Assembly: GCF_000970305.1 (NCBI RefSeq) | Contig: NZ_CP009517.1 | Location: 3,038,001-3,102,000, forward strand | Reading direction: 5' to 3' | Origin: Methanosarcina barkeri 3 | GTDB taxonomy: Archaea > Halobacteriota > Methanosarcinia > Methanosarcinales > Methanosarcinaceae | Length of the DNA stretch: 64,000 nucleotides | In this document: positions 35,412-44,813 of the stretch, piece after piece | Position numbering within the stretch: the stretch's first letter is position 1 | Layout of the letters: each line of letters opens with the position of its first letter | Notes under the pieces: model-generated | The model's input: only the letters and a program-made list of their open reading frames with translations | Told to the model about the DNA's origin: nothing | Database searches by the model: none | Made by a program: the position numbers and the translations under genes

Positions 35412-36839
35412 ATGGCAAAATGGATGAGCGTTGCACAGGTAAAGGAAAAAATTGAGGAAAACTCAGCCGAAGAAGTAACAGCTCAGTATCTCGAAGTTAT
35501 AGGAAAGAGCAAAATTAACGGTTATATAACTGTCTCTGAAAAAGCTCTTGAGCAGGCGAAGAAAATTGATGCTGAGGGGCATAACGGTCCTCTTGCAGGG
35601 GTACCAATTGCAATAAAAGATAATATTTCCGTAGTCGGACTGCCAAACAGTTGCGGTTCGAAAATTCTTGAGGGTTATATCCCACCATTCAATGCTCATG
35701 TTATTGAAAAGCTTCTCGCTGCAGGTGCAGTAATCCTGGGAAAAACTAATATGGACGAGTTTGCAATGGGTTCTTCTACGGAAACCAGCTATTTTGGGCC
35801 GACTGCAAATCCCTGGGACCTTGAAAGAGTACCTGGTGGATCTTCCGGTGGTAGTGCAGCAGTTGTTGCAGCAGGAGAAGCTCCTTTTGCCCTTGGTTCA
35901 GACACAGGAGGGTCCGTACGCTGTCCTGCGGCATTCTGTGGTGTAGTTGGACTTAAACCAACATACGGATCGGTTTCAAGGTACGGAGTTGTAGCTTATG
36001 CAAACTCTCTTGAGCAGGTCGGACCTCTTGCAAACAATGTGACAGACATTGCAGTGCTGATGGATGTTATAGCCGGCTACGATCGTAAAGATTCGACTTC
36101 AATTGACAGTAAAATCGAGTACCAGAAAGCTCTTGTGGAAGATGTAAAAGGGCTTAAAATCGGGGTTCCAAAGGAGTTTTTCGGAGAAGGCATCCATCCA
36201 GATGTTGAAAAGGCTGTCTGGAACGCCATACACAAATGCGAAGATCTCGGAGCGTCCTGGGAAGAGGTTTCCATGCCTCATATAAAGTATGCTCTTGCGT
36301 CTTATTATATCATTGCAATGAGTGAAGCATCCTCAAACCTTGCAAGATTTGACGGAACACGTTACGGATATAGAGCGAGTGGTGAAAATTGGCATTCCAT
36401 GGTTTCAAAAACAAGAGCCGAAGGCTTTGGAACCGAAGTGAAAAGAAGAATTCTCCTTGGAACTTATGCCCTTTCAGCAGGATATCACGACAAGTATTAT
36501 TTAAAAGCCCTCAAGGTCAGAACTCTTGTGAAGCAGGACTTTGACAAAGCCCTCTCAAAAGTTGATGTGCTCATGGCTCCAACTATGCCAAATCCTGCTT
36601 TTAAAATAGGAGAAAAAATAGAAGATCCGCTTACTCTCTACCTCTCGGACGTGAATACCTGCCCGATCAATCTTGCAGGAGTTCCTTCACTTTCCGTGCC
36701 ATGCGGTTTCACTGATGGTCTTCCAATAGGACTTCAGATAATGGGAAAACCATTTGACGAGCCTGCTGTGCTGCGTGCAGCATATACTTTCGAGCAAAAT
36801 ACTGATTATCACATAAAGAGACCTTCGGAGGTGGCATAA
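35412..36839 (+). CDS. gatA: Aspartyl/glutamyl-tRNA amidotransferase subunit A
   Basis: The 475-aa amidase frees ammonia from glutamine and feeds it to GatB. The Ser-cisSer-Lys triad is complete: the lysine in [28 protein letters not shown] and [20 protein letters not shown]. Length and order match archaeal GatA. Stop and the gatB start are directly adjacent, so translation is coupled. Confidence 0.97.
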   Translation: MAKWMSVAQVKEKIEENSAEEVTAQYLEVIGKSKINGYITVSEKALEQAKKIDAEGHNGPLAGVPIAIKDNISVVGLPNSCGSKILEGYIPPFNAHVIEKLLAAGAVILGKTNMDEFAMGSSTETSYFGPTANPWDLERVPGGSSGGSAAVVAAGEAPFALGSDTGGSVRCPAAFCGVVGLKPTYGSVSRYGVVAYANSLEQVGPLANNVTDIAVLMDVIAGYDRKDSTSIDSKIEYQKALVEDVKGLKIGVPKEFFGEGIHPDVEKAVWNAIHKCEDLGASWEEVSMPHIKYALASYYIIAMSEASSNLARFDGTRYGYRASGENWHSMVSKTRAEGFGTEVKRRILLGTYALSAGYHDKYYLKALKVRTLVKQDFDKALSKVDVLMAPTMPNPAFKIGEKIEDPLTLYLSDVNTCPINLAGVPSLSVPCGFTDGLPIGLQIMGKPFDEPAVLRAAYTFEQNTDYHIKRPSEVA

Positions 36840-38327
36840 ATGGTCTATGAAAATCCGGACGGAATAAGAATCGGGCTTGAGATTCATATCCAGTTGAATA
36901 AACTTAAAACCAAGATGTTTTGCGGATGCTCTACAGACTATCACAATGCAGCCCCAAACACTCACACCTGCCCTGTCTGTCTGGGCCTTCCGGGGGCGCT
37001 TCCTGTTCTCAACAAAAAAGTGGTGGAAGCTGCAATTAAAGTTGGGCTTGCCCTTGAAGGGGAGATTGCAGAAGAGACGCAGTTCCACAGGAAGAACTAT
37101 TTCTACCCCGATCTTCCCAAAGGTTACCAGATCACACAGTATGATTTTCCAATTGTGAGCAATGGAAAAATCGTAATTGAAGGCGAAGACGGAGAACATA
37201 CGGTAGGGATTACAAGAGCCCACATGGAAGAAGATCCAGGCAAACTTGTGCATATCGGAAGTATAGAGAAGTCAAAAGGTGTCCTTATCGATTATAACAG
37301 ATCAGGCGTGCCTTTGATCGAGACTGTTACGGAACCTGATATGCGCAGTCCCAAGGAGGCAAGAAGGTTCCTTGACAAATTCAGGAATATCCTTGAGTAT
37401 CTGGATGTTTTTGACGGTAACCTTGAAGGAGCAATGCGTGTGGATGCAAACGTTTCAGTCCACTGGGGTACCCGTGTTGAGGTTAAGAATATTTCCTCCC
37501 ATAAAGGAGTTGAAAGAGCTCTTCTCTATGAGATTATGCGTCAGAAAAATGTGATCAGGCGTGGAGGAAAAATCTCACAGGAAACTCGCCACTTCGATGA
37601 AGGCAGGGGCGTAACGCTCTCGATGAGGACAAAGGAAGAAGCTGAGGACTATCGTTACTTCCGCGAACCCGACCTTATGCCTATGCGCATTACCGATTGG
37701 ATTCCTGCAGTTAAGGAGACTCTTCCTGAACTTCCGGACGCAAAACGCTCTCGTTTCATAGAGCAGTACGGAATTACGGATATGCATGCAAAGTCTCTTA
37801 CATCAAAGATTATGCTTGCTGACTTTTATGAAGGCGTCTGTGCAAAAGGAGTTGACCCGAAGATTGCAGCTACCTGGACAGCTGATGTCTTCCTTGGAGA
37901 ATTAAACTACCGTGACCTTGCAATCTCTTCTTATGACGGGGAGAAAATAGGTTTTATCCATGGGAAAGACCCAAGGATAAAGAATTCTATAAAGGTTTCA
38001 GATATGGTAGAACTGGTTAACCTCTTTGCCGAAGGTAAAATCAGTGACCGGGCTGCCGTTGAAGTAATTCGAACTATGCTGGACACTGCGGAGGAAAAGA
38101 CTCCGTTCCAGATTATCGAAGAAAAAGGCCTTTTCAAAGCCGAAGACGACCTGGTGACTAAAGCGGTTGCCGAAACAATTGCCGAGAATGAAGCTGCAGT
38201 ACAGGACTATCTTGGAGGCACGGAGAAATCCCTGAACTTCCTTGTAGGGCAGGTCATGAAAAAGACAAAGGGTACGGCGGATGCAAAAACTGCACGCGAC
38301 CTGATAATTAAAGAACTGAAAGGGTAA
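36840..38327 (+). CDS. gatB: Aspartyl/glutamyl-tRNA amidotransferase subunit B
   Basis: The 495-aa subunit binds misacylated tRNA, activates the acyl group with ATP and amidates it. It starts RIGLEIHIQLNKLKTKMFCGCST; the zinc cysteines are CGCST and CPVCLGLPG. The conserved FYPDLPKGYQITQYDFPI and RSGVPLIE blocks follow. The C-terminal helical YqeY-like domain is at about 340-495. Because it is GatB and not GatE, it may serve Asn-tRNA formation in archaea, although the sequence cannot show which tRNA is used. Confidence 0.97.
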   Translation: MVYENPDGIRIGLEIHIQLNKLKTKMFCGCSTDYHNAAPNTHTCPVCLGLPGALPVLNKKVVEAAIKVGLALEGEIAEETQFHRKNYFYPDLPKGYQITQYDFPIVSNGKIVIEGEDGEHTVGITRAHMEEDPGKLVHIGSIEKSKGVLIDYNRSGVPLIETVTEPDMRSPKEARRFLDKFRNILEYLDVFDGNLEGAMRVDANVSVHWGTRVEVKNISSHKGVERALLYEIMRQKNVIRRGGKISQETRHFDEGRGVTLSMRTKEEAEDYRYFREPDLMPMRITDWIPAVKETLPELPDAKRSRFIEQYGITDMHAKSLTSKIMLADFYEGVCAKGVDPKIAATWTADVFLGELNYRDLAISSYDGEKIGFIHGKDPRIKNSIKVSDMVELVNLFAEGKISDRAAVEVIRTMLDTAEEKTPFQIIEEKGLFKAEDDLVTKAVAETIAENEAAVQDYLGGTEKSLNFLVGQVMKKTKGTADAKTARDLIIKELKG

Positions 38328-38347
38328 CCCTACAAGGGTTCACCTTT
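38326..38347 (+). terminator. Short hairpin terminator after gatB
   Basis: AACCCT (38326-38331) and AGGGTT (38335-38340) form a 6-bp stem with a 3-nt loop, followed by CACCTTTTTATT. Confidence 0.5.
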
Positions 38348-38371
38348 TTATTATGTTTTAACTTATCTAAA

Positions 38372-39181
38372 TTAATAAATCTCAGGCCTCCGATCCTCAA
38401 TGATAGAGCCAGTTTGTCTGATCTCTTTTGCCTTTTCGAGATCGATTTCCCCAATTAGAACACATTCTTCCTTTCCGGCTTCTGCAAGAATACGTCCCCA
38501 TCCGTCGGCAATAAAAGACTTTCCTGCATAAGTTGAGAACCTATCATTTCCTGCTCTATTACAGGCGATATGCAACAGTTGGTTTTCAATTGCTCGAGAA
38601 AGAGACATAATACGCCAGGGATAGATATAAAAATCAGGCATATCAGAAGCCGAAACCAGAAAATCAGCTCCCTCAAGAGCAAGTTTTCGAGAAACTTCCG
38701 GATAACGGATTTCGTTACATACCATAAGCCCCATGGAAAGTCCATACTTTTTCAGCCGAATAGGATGTATATCTTCTCCAAGTGCAAAATGTTCTTTTTC
38801 AAGACCGTAAAGCTGAGTTTTCCGATGGATTCCAACTAGCTTTCCGGACTCAATGCAGAACCCCAGGTTGAACTGAGGAGGAATGTTCATTTCACTACTG
38901 AATTCTGAGCCTTCTCTCTGCTCTATCATAGAACCCGCAAGGATACATTGATGTTCCTTTGAAAAATCACATAAAGCTCCGATGGTAGAACCGGAAACAG
39001 TTTCAGCTACCTCGACTATCCGGTCATAACAAAAACCGGTGGAGAAGACTTCCGGAAATGCAAGCAGCTCAGCTTCTTTCGAAACCGCTTCTTCTGCCAG
39101 GGAGAGGGCACGCTCAAGGTTTTCCTTTTTTGAGCACAGAGAGATATTCATCTGGATGCAGGCAACTTTCATGGTTGTCAC
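38372..39181 (-). CDS. Carbon-nitrogen hydrolase (nitrilase superfamily)
   Basis: The 269-aa enzyme has the complete catalytic triad: Glu in AFPEVFSTGF (about residue 44), Lys in GIHRKTQLYGLE (about 120) and Cys in GLMVCNEIRYPE (about 154). It hydrolyses an amide or nitrile, but the substrate is not clear from sequence. Relatives include omega-amidase, carbamoylputrescine amidase and predicted amidohydrolases. GTG 39181 is preferred because GGAAGG lies just before it; ATG 39172 is in frame. It is convergent with gatB. Confidence 0.9.
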   Translation of the reverse strand: MTTMKVACIQMNISLCSKKENLERALSLAEEAVSKEAELLAFPEVFSTGFCYDRIVEVAETVSGSTIGALCDFSKEHQCILAGSMIEQREGSEFSSEMNIPPQFNLGFCIESGKLVGIHRKTQLYGLEKEHFALGEDIHPIRLKKYGLSMGLMVCNEIRYPEVSRKLALEGADFLVSASDMPDFYIYPWRIMSLSRAIENQLLHIACNRAGNDRFSTYAGKSFIADGWGRILAEAGKEECVLIGEIDLEKAKEIRQTGSIIEDRRPEIY

Positions 39182-39260
39182 TCTTTCCTTCCACGAAGTA
39201 TAAGTTATTTTACTTCATAAAGTTACTCCATTTAATGGTTAGACCGGAGGATAGAAAGGA

Positions 39261-39470
39261 TTGATAAAAACTGGTAAAAGAAGACCGATAAAAAAGACTG
39301 ATAAAGAAGATTAAAATTGATAAAAGGAAATTGACAAAAAAAACTGATAAAAGGAAATTGATAAAAGGAAATTGACAAAAAGAAACTGATAAAAGGAAAT
39401 TGATAAAAGGAAACTGATAAAAGGAAACTGATAAAAGGAAACTGATAGAAACTGATAAAAATTGATGAAA
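39261..39470. repeat. Tandem array of a 14-nt word (CTGATAAAAGGAAA)
   Basis: About a dozen units of C/TTGATAAAAGGAAA with point changes and variable A-run lengths follow the nitrilase start region. The right half is very regular; the left half is older. The minus strand gives a low-complexity Phe/Ser frame that I do not accept as a gene. Confidence 0.8.
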
Positions 39471-39878
39471 AGAGACAATGAAAAACTTCAACCGGAAAGG
39501 ACAGAAGAGAACAGGCTAATCGAATATATCAGTAAGTTACTCAATCTGTTTTTCTTGTCTTGTTGATCAAGTTTTTTATTAAGCTTCCACGTTTTTAGGA
39601 AGTTGGATTATGGAGGAAATCAATATTAGTTACAACTTCTCCGGCTTTTTACAGTTTTGTACAGGGATTGGAGGTTTTGCTAATTTATGGAAGTCATTTT
39701 TGTTCCATTTTTAAAGATCGTTCTGCTGGAAGTTTTTGAGTTTTTATATTATCAACAAGTCGAAGTTTTTACAGGGCTGATTAAGGAGTCGAAGATTTTT
39801 AGGGTATTATTGCAAATTATTTATGAGAACTTCTTTAGTCTGTCCAATGAGATGTCTTTTCCGATTTGTTTGTGGAAT

Positions 39879-40013
39879 TCAGGTTTTTGTTGACCGGACG
39901 ACCCCGAGGCTTTCCATAATATTCATTTCTGCCGGAGTGATAAACTTTCCGTTACTTAACAAAAACCCATGCAAAACGGGTTTGAGAGAAGTCTCCTGGG
40001 TTGCGTCTTTCAT
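39879..40013 (-). CDS. Small soluble protein (44 aa)
   Basis: ATG at 40013 is preceded on the minus strand by AAAGGAG at an eight-base distance, the best ribosome site in this spacer. The 44-codon product contains TSLKPVLHGFLLSNGKFITP and AEMNIMESLGVVRSTKT, with normal amino-acid balance, no membrane segment and no cysteine. The family is not recognised. No other gene is seen in 39471-40266. Plus-strand frames over the same area are low-complexity. Confidence 0.55.
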   Translation of the reverse strand: MKDATQETSLKPVLHGFLLSNGKFITPAEMNIMESLGVVRSTKT

Positions 40014-40266
40014 ATCTGAAACTCCTTTTGTTTGGTTGTAGTCCATCATTTGACACATGTACTACGGAAATAAATTACCGTGTTATAGTACAAATAGATT
40101 TCTATCAAGCTGAGCAAGTTAGTTTAGAAAAGTTGTCACACTGTATGCAGGTTACGTTTACCCAAATATTTAAGAGAGACATTCAGACCGACAGGAAAAA
40201 CACTTTGATTCTTAGTCAAACTGCATTCAACCAAAAATTTTTATAGCCACGGTCAGAACAAAATAT

Positions 40267-41178
40267 ATGGCCATCCCTACAGCCAGATATTCTGAAACCT
40301 CAACTGTCAGAATCGATAATGAGAAGTGTAAGGTCTGTGGTCTCTGTGTTAAAGTCTGCAAAGGAGCACCTCTTTACCTTGAAAACAATAAAGTAAGAAT
40401 TGACCAAACTCGCTATTTCGGCTGCATCGGCTGCGGACATTGTGCTGCAGTTTGCCCCACAGGAGCTATCACGATTGAAGGAAGAGACATATCCCAGACT
40501 TCCTTTATGGATATCCCGATGGAAGAGACAAGAGCCGGGTATGAAGAACTTATGGCTCTCATGCTAGCCAGGCGAAGCATTCGGGAATTCGATGACAGAG
40601 ACGTCGAACAGGAAAAAATAGACAGGATTCTGGTAGCAGTAAGCACGGCACCCATGGGAATTCCTCCTTCGGATGTTGAGGTCCTGGTTATAAACGGAAA
40701 AGATAAGGTAAGGGAATTTTCCGATGACATGTTAGAGCTTATGAAAAGTCAGAAATGGATATTTTCAAAGCCTACACTTCTCCTTCTGCGGCCTTTCATC
40801 AAGATGGAAGAGTATGAAGTCCTTGACAAATTCATAAATCCGGTGATTGGAATCTTTGAAGAAATGAGAAAAGAAGATACAGATTACCTGCTCTACGGAG
40901 CTCCCCTTGCTATGTACTTCCACGTATCTCCTTATGCTGACCTGGCAGATCCCTTTATCACAGCTACCTATGCCATGCTTGCAGCCGAAACCCTGGACCT
41001 TGGAAGCTGCATGATAGGAACCATTGGTCCAATGCTGAAAAATGGAGGCAAAGACGTGAAAGAAAAGTACGGAATCAGCGCCCGAAACCAACCTGGAATA
41101 GTGGTCATTTTTGGTTACCCCGCAGTAAAATACAAACGTGCTATCCGGAGAAACTTGGCAAAAATCCATTATTATTAA
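40267..41178 (+). CDS. Ferredoxin-nitroreductase fusion protein (303 aa)
   Basis: The N-terminal 65 residues hold two 4Fe-4S clusters: CKVCGLCVKVCKGAP and CIGCGHCAAVCPTGAI. A nitroreductase-type FMN domain follows (about 90-300): ARRSIREFDDRDVEQEKID, a TAPMGIPPSDVEVL block and LGSCMIGTIGPM. Ferredoxin electrons can be passed to FMN and on to an organic substrate, or be bifurcated. The substrate is unknown. It is a known fusion in anaerobes. Upstream lies a long spacer, with TTTTTATAGCCACGG just before the ATG and no clear ribosome site. Confidence 0.9.
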   Translation: MAIPTARYSETSTVRIDNEKCKVCGLCVKVCKGAPLYLENNKVRIDQTRYFGCIGCGHCAAVCPTGAITIEGRDISQTSFMDIPMEETRAGYEELMALMLARRSIREFDDRDVEQEKIDRILVAVSTAPMGIPPSDVEVLVINGKDKVREFSDDMLELMKSQKWIFSKPTLLLLRPFIKMEEYEVLDKFINPVIGIFEEMRKEDTDYLLYGAPLAMYFHVSPYADLADPFITATYAMLAAETLDLGSCMIGTIGPMLKNGGKDVKEKYGISARNQPGIVVIFGYPAVKYKRAIRRNLAKIHYY

Positions 41179-41191
41179 AAAAGAATTTTTT

Positions 41192-41290
41192 AAATTGCTC
41201 TTTAGATTATAATGCTCTTTAGATTATTAGATTATAAATTGCTCTTTAGATTATTAGATTATAAATTGCTCTTTAGATTATTAAATTACT
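41192..41290. repeat. 27-nt tandem repeat, about 3.5 units
   Basis: The unit AAATTGCTCTTTAGATTATTAGATTAT repeats in the convergent gap after the nitroreductase. The leftmost copies are shortened by deletions. Confidence 0.85.
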
Positions 41291-41360
41291 AACACAAACT
41301 TCGGCTTGAGCTGGGCTCAGTTTAATTTTTATCTAACTTCCATTATGATCATCTTCAAAC

Positions 41361-42464
41361 TTACAATTTAATATTCTTCAAACTCGCACTCAACCTTTTT
41401 TCCCTCTCAAACTCATTCCTCACTTCAACCGAAACCCTGTTAAAAGGACATCCAAAATAGATACAGCGGCAGCACTCATATCTCCAGATCGTTAGCAAGA
41501 AAATCGAAATGGAAACTAAATAAGCACCCAATAAAAATTGCTCTCTCAAAAGCCAGGGAACGGGAAAGAGAATCACGACTAGGAACCCAAGAGTAGTAAC
41601 GGCGAGATCGAATTTTCCTGGAGGATACGGCCTGGATCTGAAATGCTTCGGCCAGCCCCAGTTCATCATGCACCCTAATTTTTTTCCTTCCTTCGGATAG
41701 TAAGGGCAGTGAGTACAGAAAAAGCTCTGTTCAAGAATATTGAAATGGAAGAAAAGTGTGAGAATGTAGGCAAGAAGCCATCCTGTTGAACTGATGCCGA
41801 TCGCAAGCCCCGCAGAAAACAGAATAGTTAGCGTTACGAAGTTCCAGTAAAGGAAGTCTTTAAATTCGTGCTCTACTCTAAGGGAAACAGATCTGCCTGA
41901 ACCTGCTGCCTGAAGTTCCTCTCTTGAAAACCCAATATTTTCAGAAATTCCATCCCTTTTCTCAAATTCTTCTTTCACACCCGCAGGCACCCAATTCATA
42001 GGACACTCAAAGTTAATGCATCTTACACATTCATACCGATAGGCTGTCAGAAAGAACAGTACCCAGGCAACAATATAAGTTCCCAGAAGTAGAGGGTCAC
42101 TGATAATCCAGTAAACCGGAAAAAGAAACACGGATAGAGCCCCAAGAACAGTAATAATCTTTTCAAAAAGGCTGTGAGGTCCTGGACGGTCTTTAAAAAT
42201 TTTTGGTACTCCCGAAAGCATCATGCACTTTACGCAGCCTTTACTCTGGATATAGTAAAAACAATGAGTACAGACGAACCTGAATTCGAGGACCAGGAAG
42301 AAAAAAAGGGCTATCCCTATGTAAACCGCTACCCATTTGAGTGAATCCCTGGCGATTGCGATTGAACCGATAAGGAAAGGTATTATGTTTAAGAAGTTCC
42401 AGTAGAGGCGGTCTTTAATAGAATGTTCAGTTTTGAGAGGAAAAAGGACGCCTGAAGAGGACAT
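41361..42464 (-). CDS. Internally duplicated Cys-rich integral membrane protein (367 aa)
   Basis: The protein is two copies of one module. Each module (about 10-170 and 195-355) has four hydrophobic helices and three short cysteine motifs in the same order: FVCTHCFYY / FFCTHCPYY, then KCMM / GCMMNWG, and YECVRCINFECPMNWV / YECCRCIYFGCPFNRV. The helices are followed by E-F-E-K/R. The paired CxxC motifs face the same side, suggesting metal or Fe-S binding. I know no named family. ATG 42464 is the likely start. A role in electron transfer or metal handling at the membrane is inference only. Confidence 0.7.
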   Translation of the reverse strand: MSSSGVLFPLKTEHSIKDRLYWNFLNIIPFLIGSIAIARDSLKWVAVYIGIALFFFLVLEFRFVCTHCFYYIQSKGCVKCMMLSGVPKIFKDRPGPHSLFEKIITVLGALSVFLFPVYWIISDPLLLGTYIVAWVLFFLTAYRYECVRCINFECPMNWVPAGVKEEFEKRDGISENIGFSREELQAAGSGRSVSLRVEHEFKDFLYWNFVTLTILFSAGLAIGISSTGWLLAYILTLFFHFNILEQSFFCTHCPYYPKEGKKLGCMMNWGWPKHFRSRPYPPGKFDLAVTTLGFLVVILFPVPWLLREQFLLGAYLVSISIFLLTIWRYECCRCIYFGCPFNRVSVEVRNEFEREKRLSASLKNIKL

Positions 42465-42605
42465 GAAGAGCTTTTGGGAAAGGAAAAGGTATAAAGGTTT
42501 GGATTTTACAGTTTATTGGAAAGCGATCTGTTATGGAGAAGTAGTTTTTGAAATAGAATCAGAGTCACATAAAATGAGATATAATCACCAAAGGGGGAAA
42601 AGATA

Positions 42606-43163
42606 TTGAAAGAAAACCCACCGAGAATAAAACTCTACATCGCCTGCAGCCTTGACGGTTTTATAGCAAGAGAAGACGGCAACATAGACTGGTTAACCAA
42701 ATATGATAACAATCCCGAAACCAATTATGGTTATTCTGAATTTTATGAGTCAATCGGCACAGTTCTCATGGGCAGGAAGACCTATGAACAGGCGCTTGGA
42801 TTCGGAGAATGGCCTTACGGGGAGAAAAAAACATACGTATTTACCCGGCAAAAAGAGTCTTTGCACCACGAAAAGAACGTAGAATTTGTTACCGGTGATA
42901 TTACAGAATTCGTTCGTCTGCTGAAAGAAAATAAGGATCAAGATATCTGGCTCATGGGCGGTTCACAGCTCATTAAAGCATTTCTTAAAGAAAACCTTGT
43001 GCAGGATCTGATTGTTTTTGTGGTTCCAATTATCCTTGGAGGTGGAATTCCTTTGTTTGACCACATCGGGAAAGAGGTCAGGCTCAGGAGTGGAAGGATT
43101 GAAAGATATGAAAATGGACTTGTGAGGTTGGAGTATAAAGTTCAGGAACAAATAAAAAAATGA
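42606..43163 (+). CDS. RibD C-terminal / dihydrofolate reductase-like protein (185 aa)
   Basis: The DHFR-fold domain is recognised by KLYIACSLDGFIAREDGNIDWL, then TVLMGRKTYEQALGFGEWPYG, IWLMGGSQLIKAFL and VVPIILGGGIPLFD. Proteins of this group (YyaP-like) reduce pteridine- or riboflavin-type substrates with NADPH; the substrate here is unknown. The start TTG 42606 has AGGGGGA nine bases upstream. The stop lies two bases before the IS66 element, so the 3' untranslated region is disrupted. Confidence 0.88.
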   Translation: MKENPPRIKLYIACSLDGFIAREDGNIDWLTKYDNNPETNYGYSEFYESIGTVLMGRKTYEQALGFGEWPYGEKKTYVFTRQKESLHHEKNVEFVTGDITEFVRLLKENKDQDIWLMGGSQLIKAFLKENLVQDLIVFVVPIILGGGIPLFDHIGKEVRLRSGRIERYENGLVRLEYKVQEQIKK

Positions 43164-43165
43164 TA

Positions 43166-44694
43166 GTAACTATTCAGGGTATAGTTATCGGCGCTCCTTT
43201 GAGCGCCGCGAGAATACCCTCTAAAACCGGTAAACCATCTTTTTCATTGTCGAAATATATGCTCTAATTCTGCAGAAAGCTTCCGCTCCTTGCATGATCC
43301 TGAAAGTTCCTGATATTTTCTGCTGTAGTTTCATCATCCTGACATCTCTTTCTGCTTGATTATTCTCAAAGGGAACTTTCAAGTCTGTCAAGAATCGCAG
43401 AATCTTTTCTTCATGTTATATAAACCTATCAAGCAGATTTCTTGCTTTAGTTTTAGGATTCTTACCACGTTTTCCTTGTCTTTCAGGATTTAAAGAGGGT
43501 GGATTTTCTTCAATTCCTTTCTCGACTAAAGCATTGAACCTTTTTTCTAATGCCTTAACTTGTTCAAAATCCAGATCTTTGACCTGCTCTTCTTTGCACT
43601 CATCAGCATACTTTCTCATTTCAGATAACAGCTCATTCATATCTTTAGCCCATTGCTGTTTATAATTTTCTTCAATTCCAGTAAGTTCTCTCTGGAGATG
43701 AGCATTGCAAAGAGCATGATCACAATTATAACCGTTGTAAGGTTTCCATCCATCGTGAACTGTTACCCCTTTAAACTCTGGAAGAATTCCCATAGCATCA
43801 ATAGCTTCGGATCCTCTTTTTGGATGAGCAAAATAACAGGTGTATTTGTCAGTAGAAGCTACATGAAGACAGTGTCTTTTTCCTTGAATTTTCATTCCAG
43901 TTTCATCACAATGGATGACAGGAGAAGCTACTAACTTCTCATTAACCCTATTTTCAAAATCCTCCAAACTCCGGAAACATTCTCTTTCTGCTTTAATAAT
44001 AGTAGCAAAACAGATTTTTATCCCCATTACATCGTTAAACAATTCAAAAATCCTTTCGTAAGGAATGAAATGATAATTTTTAAAGTAAATTGCCGAGGGC
44101 AAAATATTAGGGCCATATTGAATTGGATACTTTATAGATTCTGGAAAATCAGCTTTATTTAATCTTCCACAGTAAGGATAGGTCCTTATCTGACTTCGAT
44201 GTTCAGTGACAGTAAGATTTACAGGTGAAATATCAAAAATATGTCTTTTTTCATGAGCCTCATCTTCAATGTCCTCAAGATTATGTCCACACTCTTTGCA
44301 GCAACTCAAAGAATGTTCAATAGTCTACTCAGGATTATCAATCATTTCAAGAGTTCCTGAATGGTCTTCTTGACCTCCAGGTTTCTTGCCACTCTTTTTA
44401 CGCAGACTCTTGGGATTAGGTTTTCCTTTGAAAAAATAGTCAGTAGAAGGAGGTTTACTGCTGTTTCTACTGTTTTGATTTAAGCGAGATTCTAAGGCTG
44501 TCAATCTTTGAGTGAGATCTTTAATTTGGGATTCAAGACTTTCAATGTAAGCTGCAATAGCTTCAGAGTTTGAAGCACACAAAGCAAGAATCTCTTCACG
44601 TTTCATCAAGGAAGAAAATGATTCATTTTAATCCAATTTTTCCTCGGAAAGAGGAAGAATTGGGTAGCCTTAACAAGGCTACCTGAATAGTTAC
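43166..44694 (-). mobile_element. IS66-family insertion sequence, inactivated
   Basis: The ends carry inverted repeats: GTAACTATTCAGGgTA at 43166 and its reverse complement at the right end (about 44679-44694). GTAA is the usual IS66 terminus. Hairpins lie inside both ends: GGCGCTC-CTTT-GAGCGCC on the left and GGTAGCCTT-AAC-AAGGCTACC on the right. The only gene is a tnpC-type transposase. No tnpA/tnpB genes and no clear 8-bp target duplication are seen. The element lies between the RibD-like gene and the secreted protein gene. Confidence 0.85.
43221..44609 (-). pseudogene. tnpC: IS66 transposase with in-frame amber and ochre stops
   Basis: Read through two stops in one frame, the gene encodes about 462 residues, the normal tnpC length. 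Blocks: N-terminal coiled coil (IAAYIESLESQIKDLTQRLT) and SSKPPSTD; zinc CKECGHNLED; catalytic HCDETGMKIQGKRHCLHV, VTVHDGWKPY and CNAHLQREL; C-terminal NNQAERDVRMMKLQQKISG. The first stop is TAG at 44325-44327. In Methanosarcina it could be read as pyrrolysine. The second is TAA at 43416-43418, replacing a likely CAA glutamine codon, and no known route decodes it. The element should be unable to move by itself. Confidence 0.85.
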
Positions 44695-44813
44695 CAATTT
44701 TTTTATTAATTAATAAGTAGCGTTGAAACAGATATTAGCAGATAATATATTATATTGATTATAAAAACAGCGTTAGCTTTAATTCGACAGGTATAAATCA
44801 AAATATTTATATT

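Noticed and set aside
39210-39491. Minus-strand 93-codon frame rich in Phe and Ser
   Set aside because: It reads the 14-nt tandem array; low complexity and no start signal.
39687-40041. Two overlapping plus-strand frames of 68 and 72 codons
   Set aside because: T-rich composition (Phe, Leu, Val) without ribosome sites; the minus-strand 44-aa ORF explains the coding signal better.
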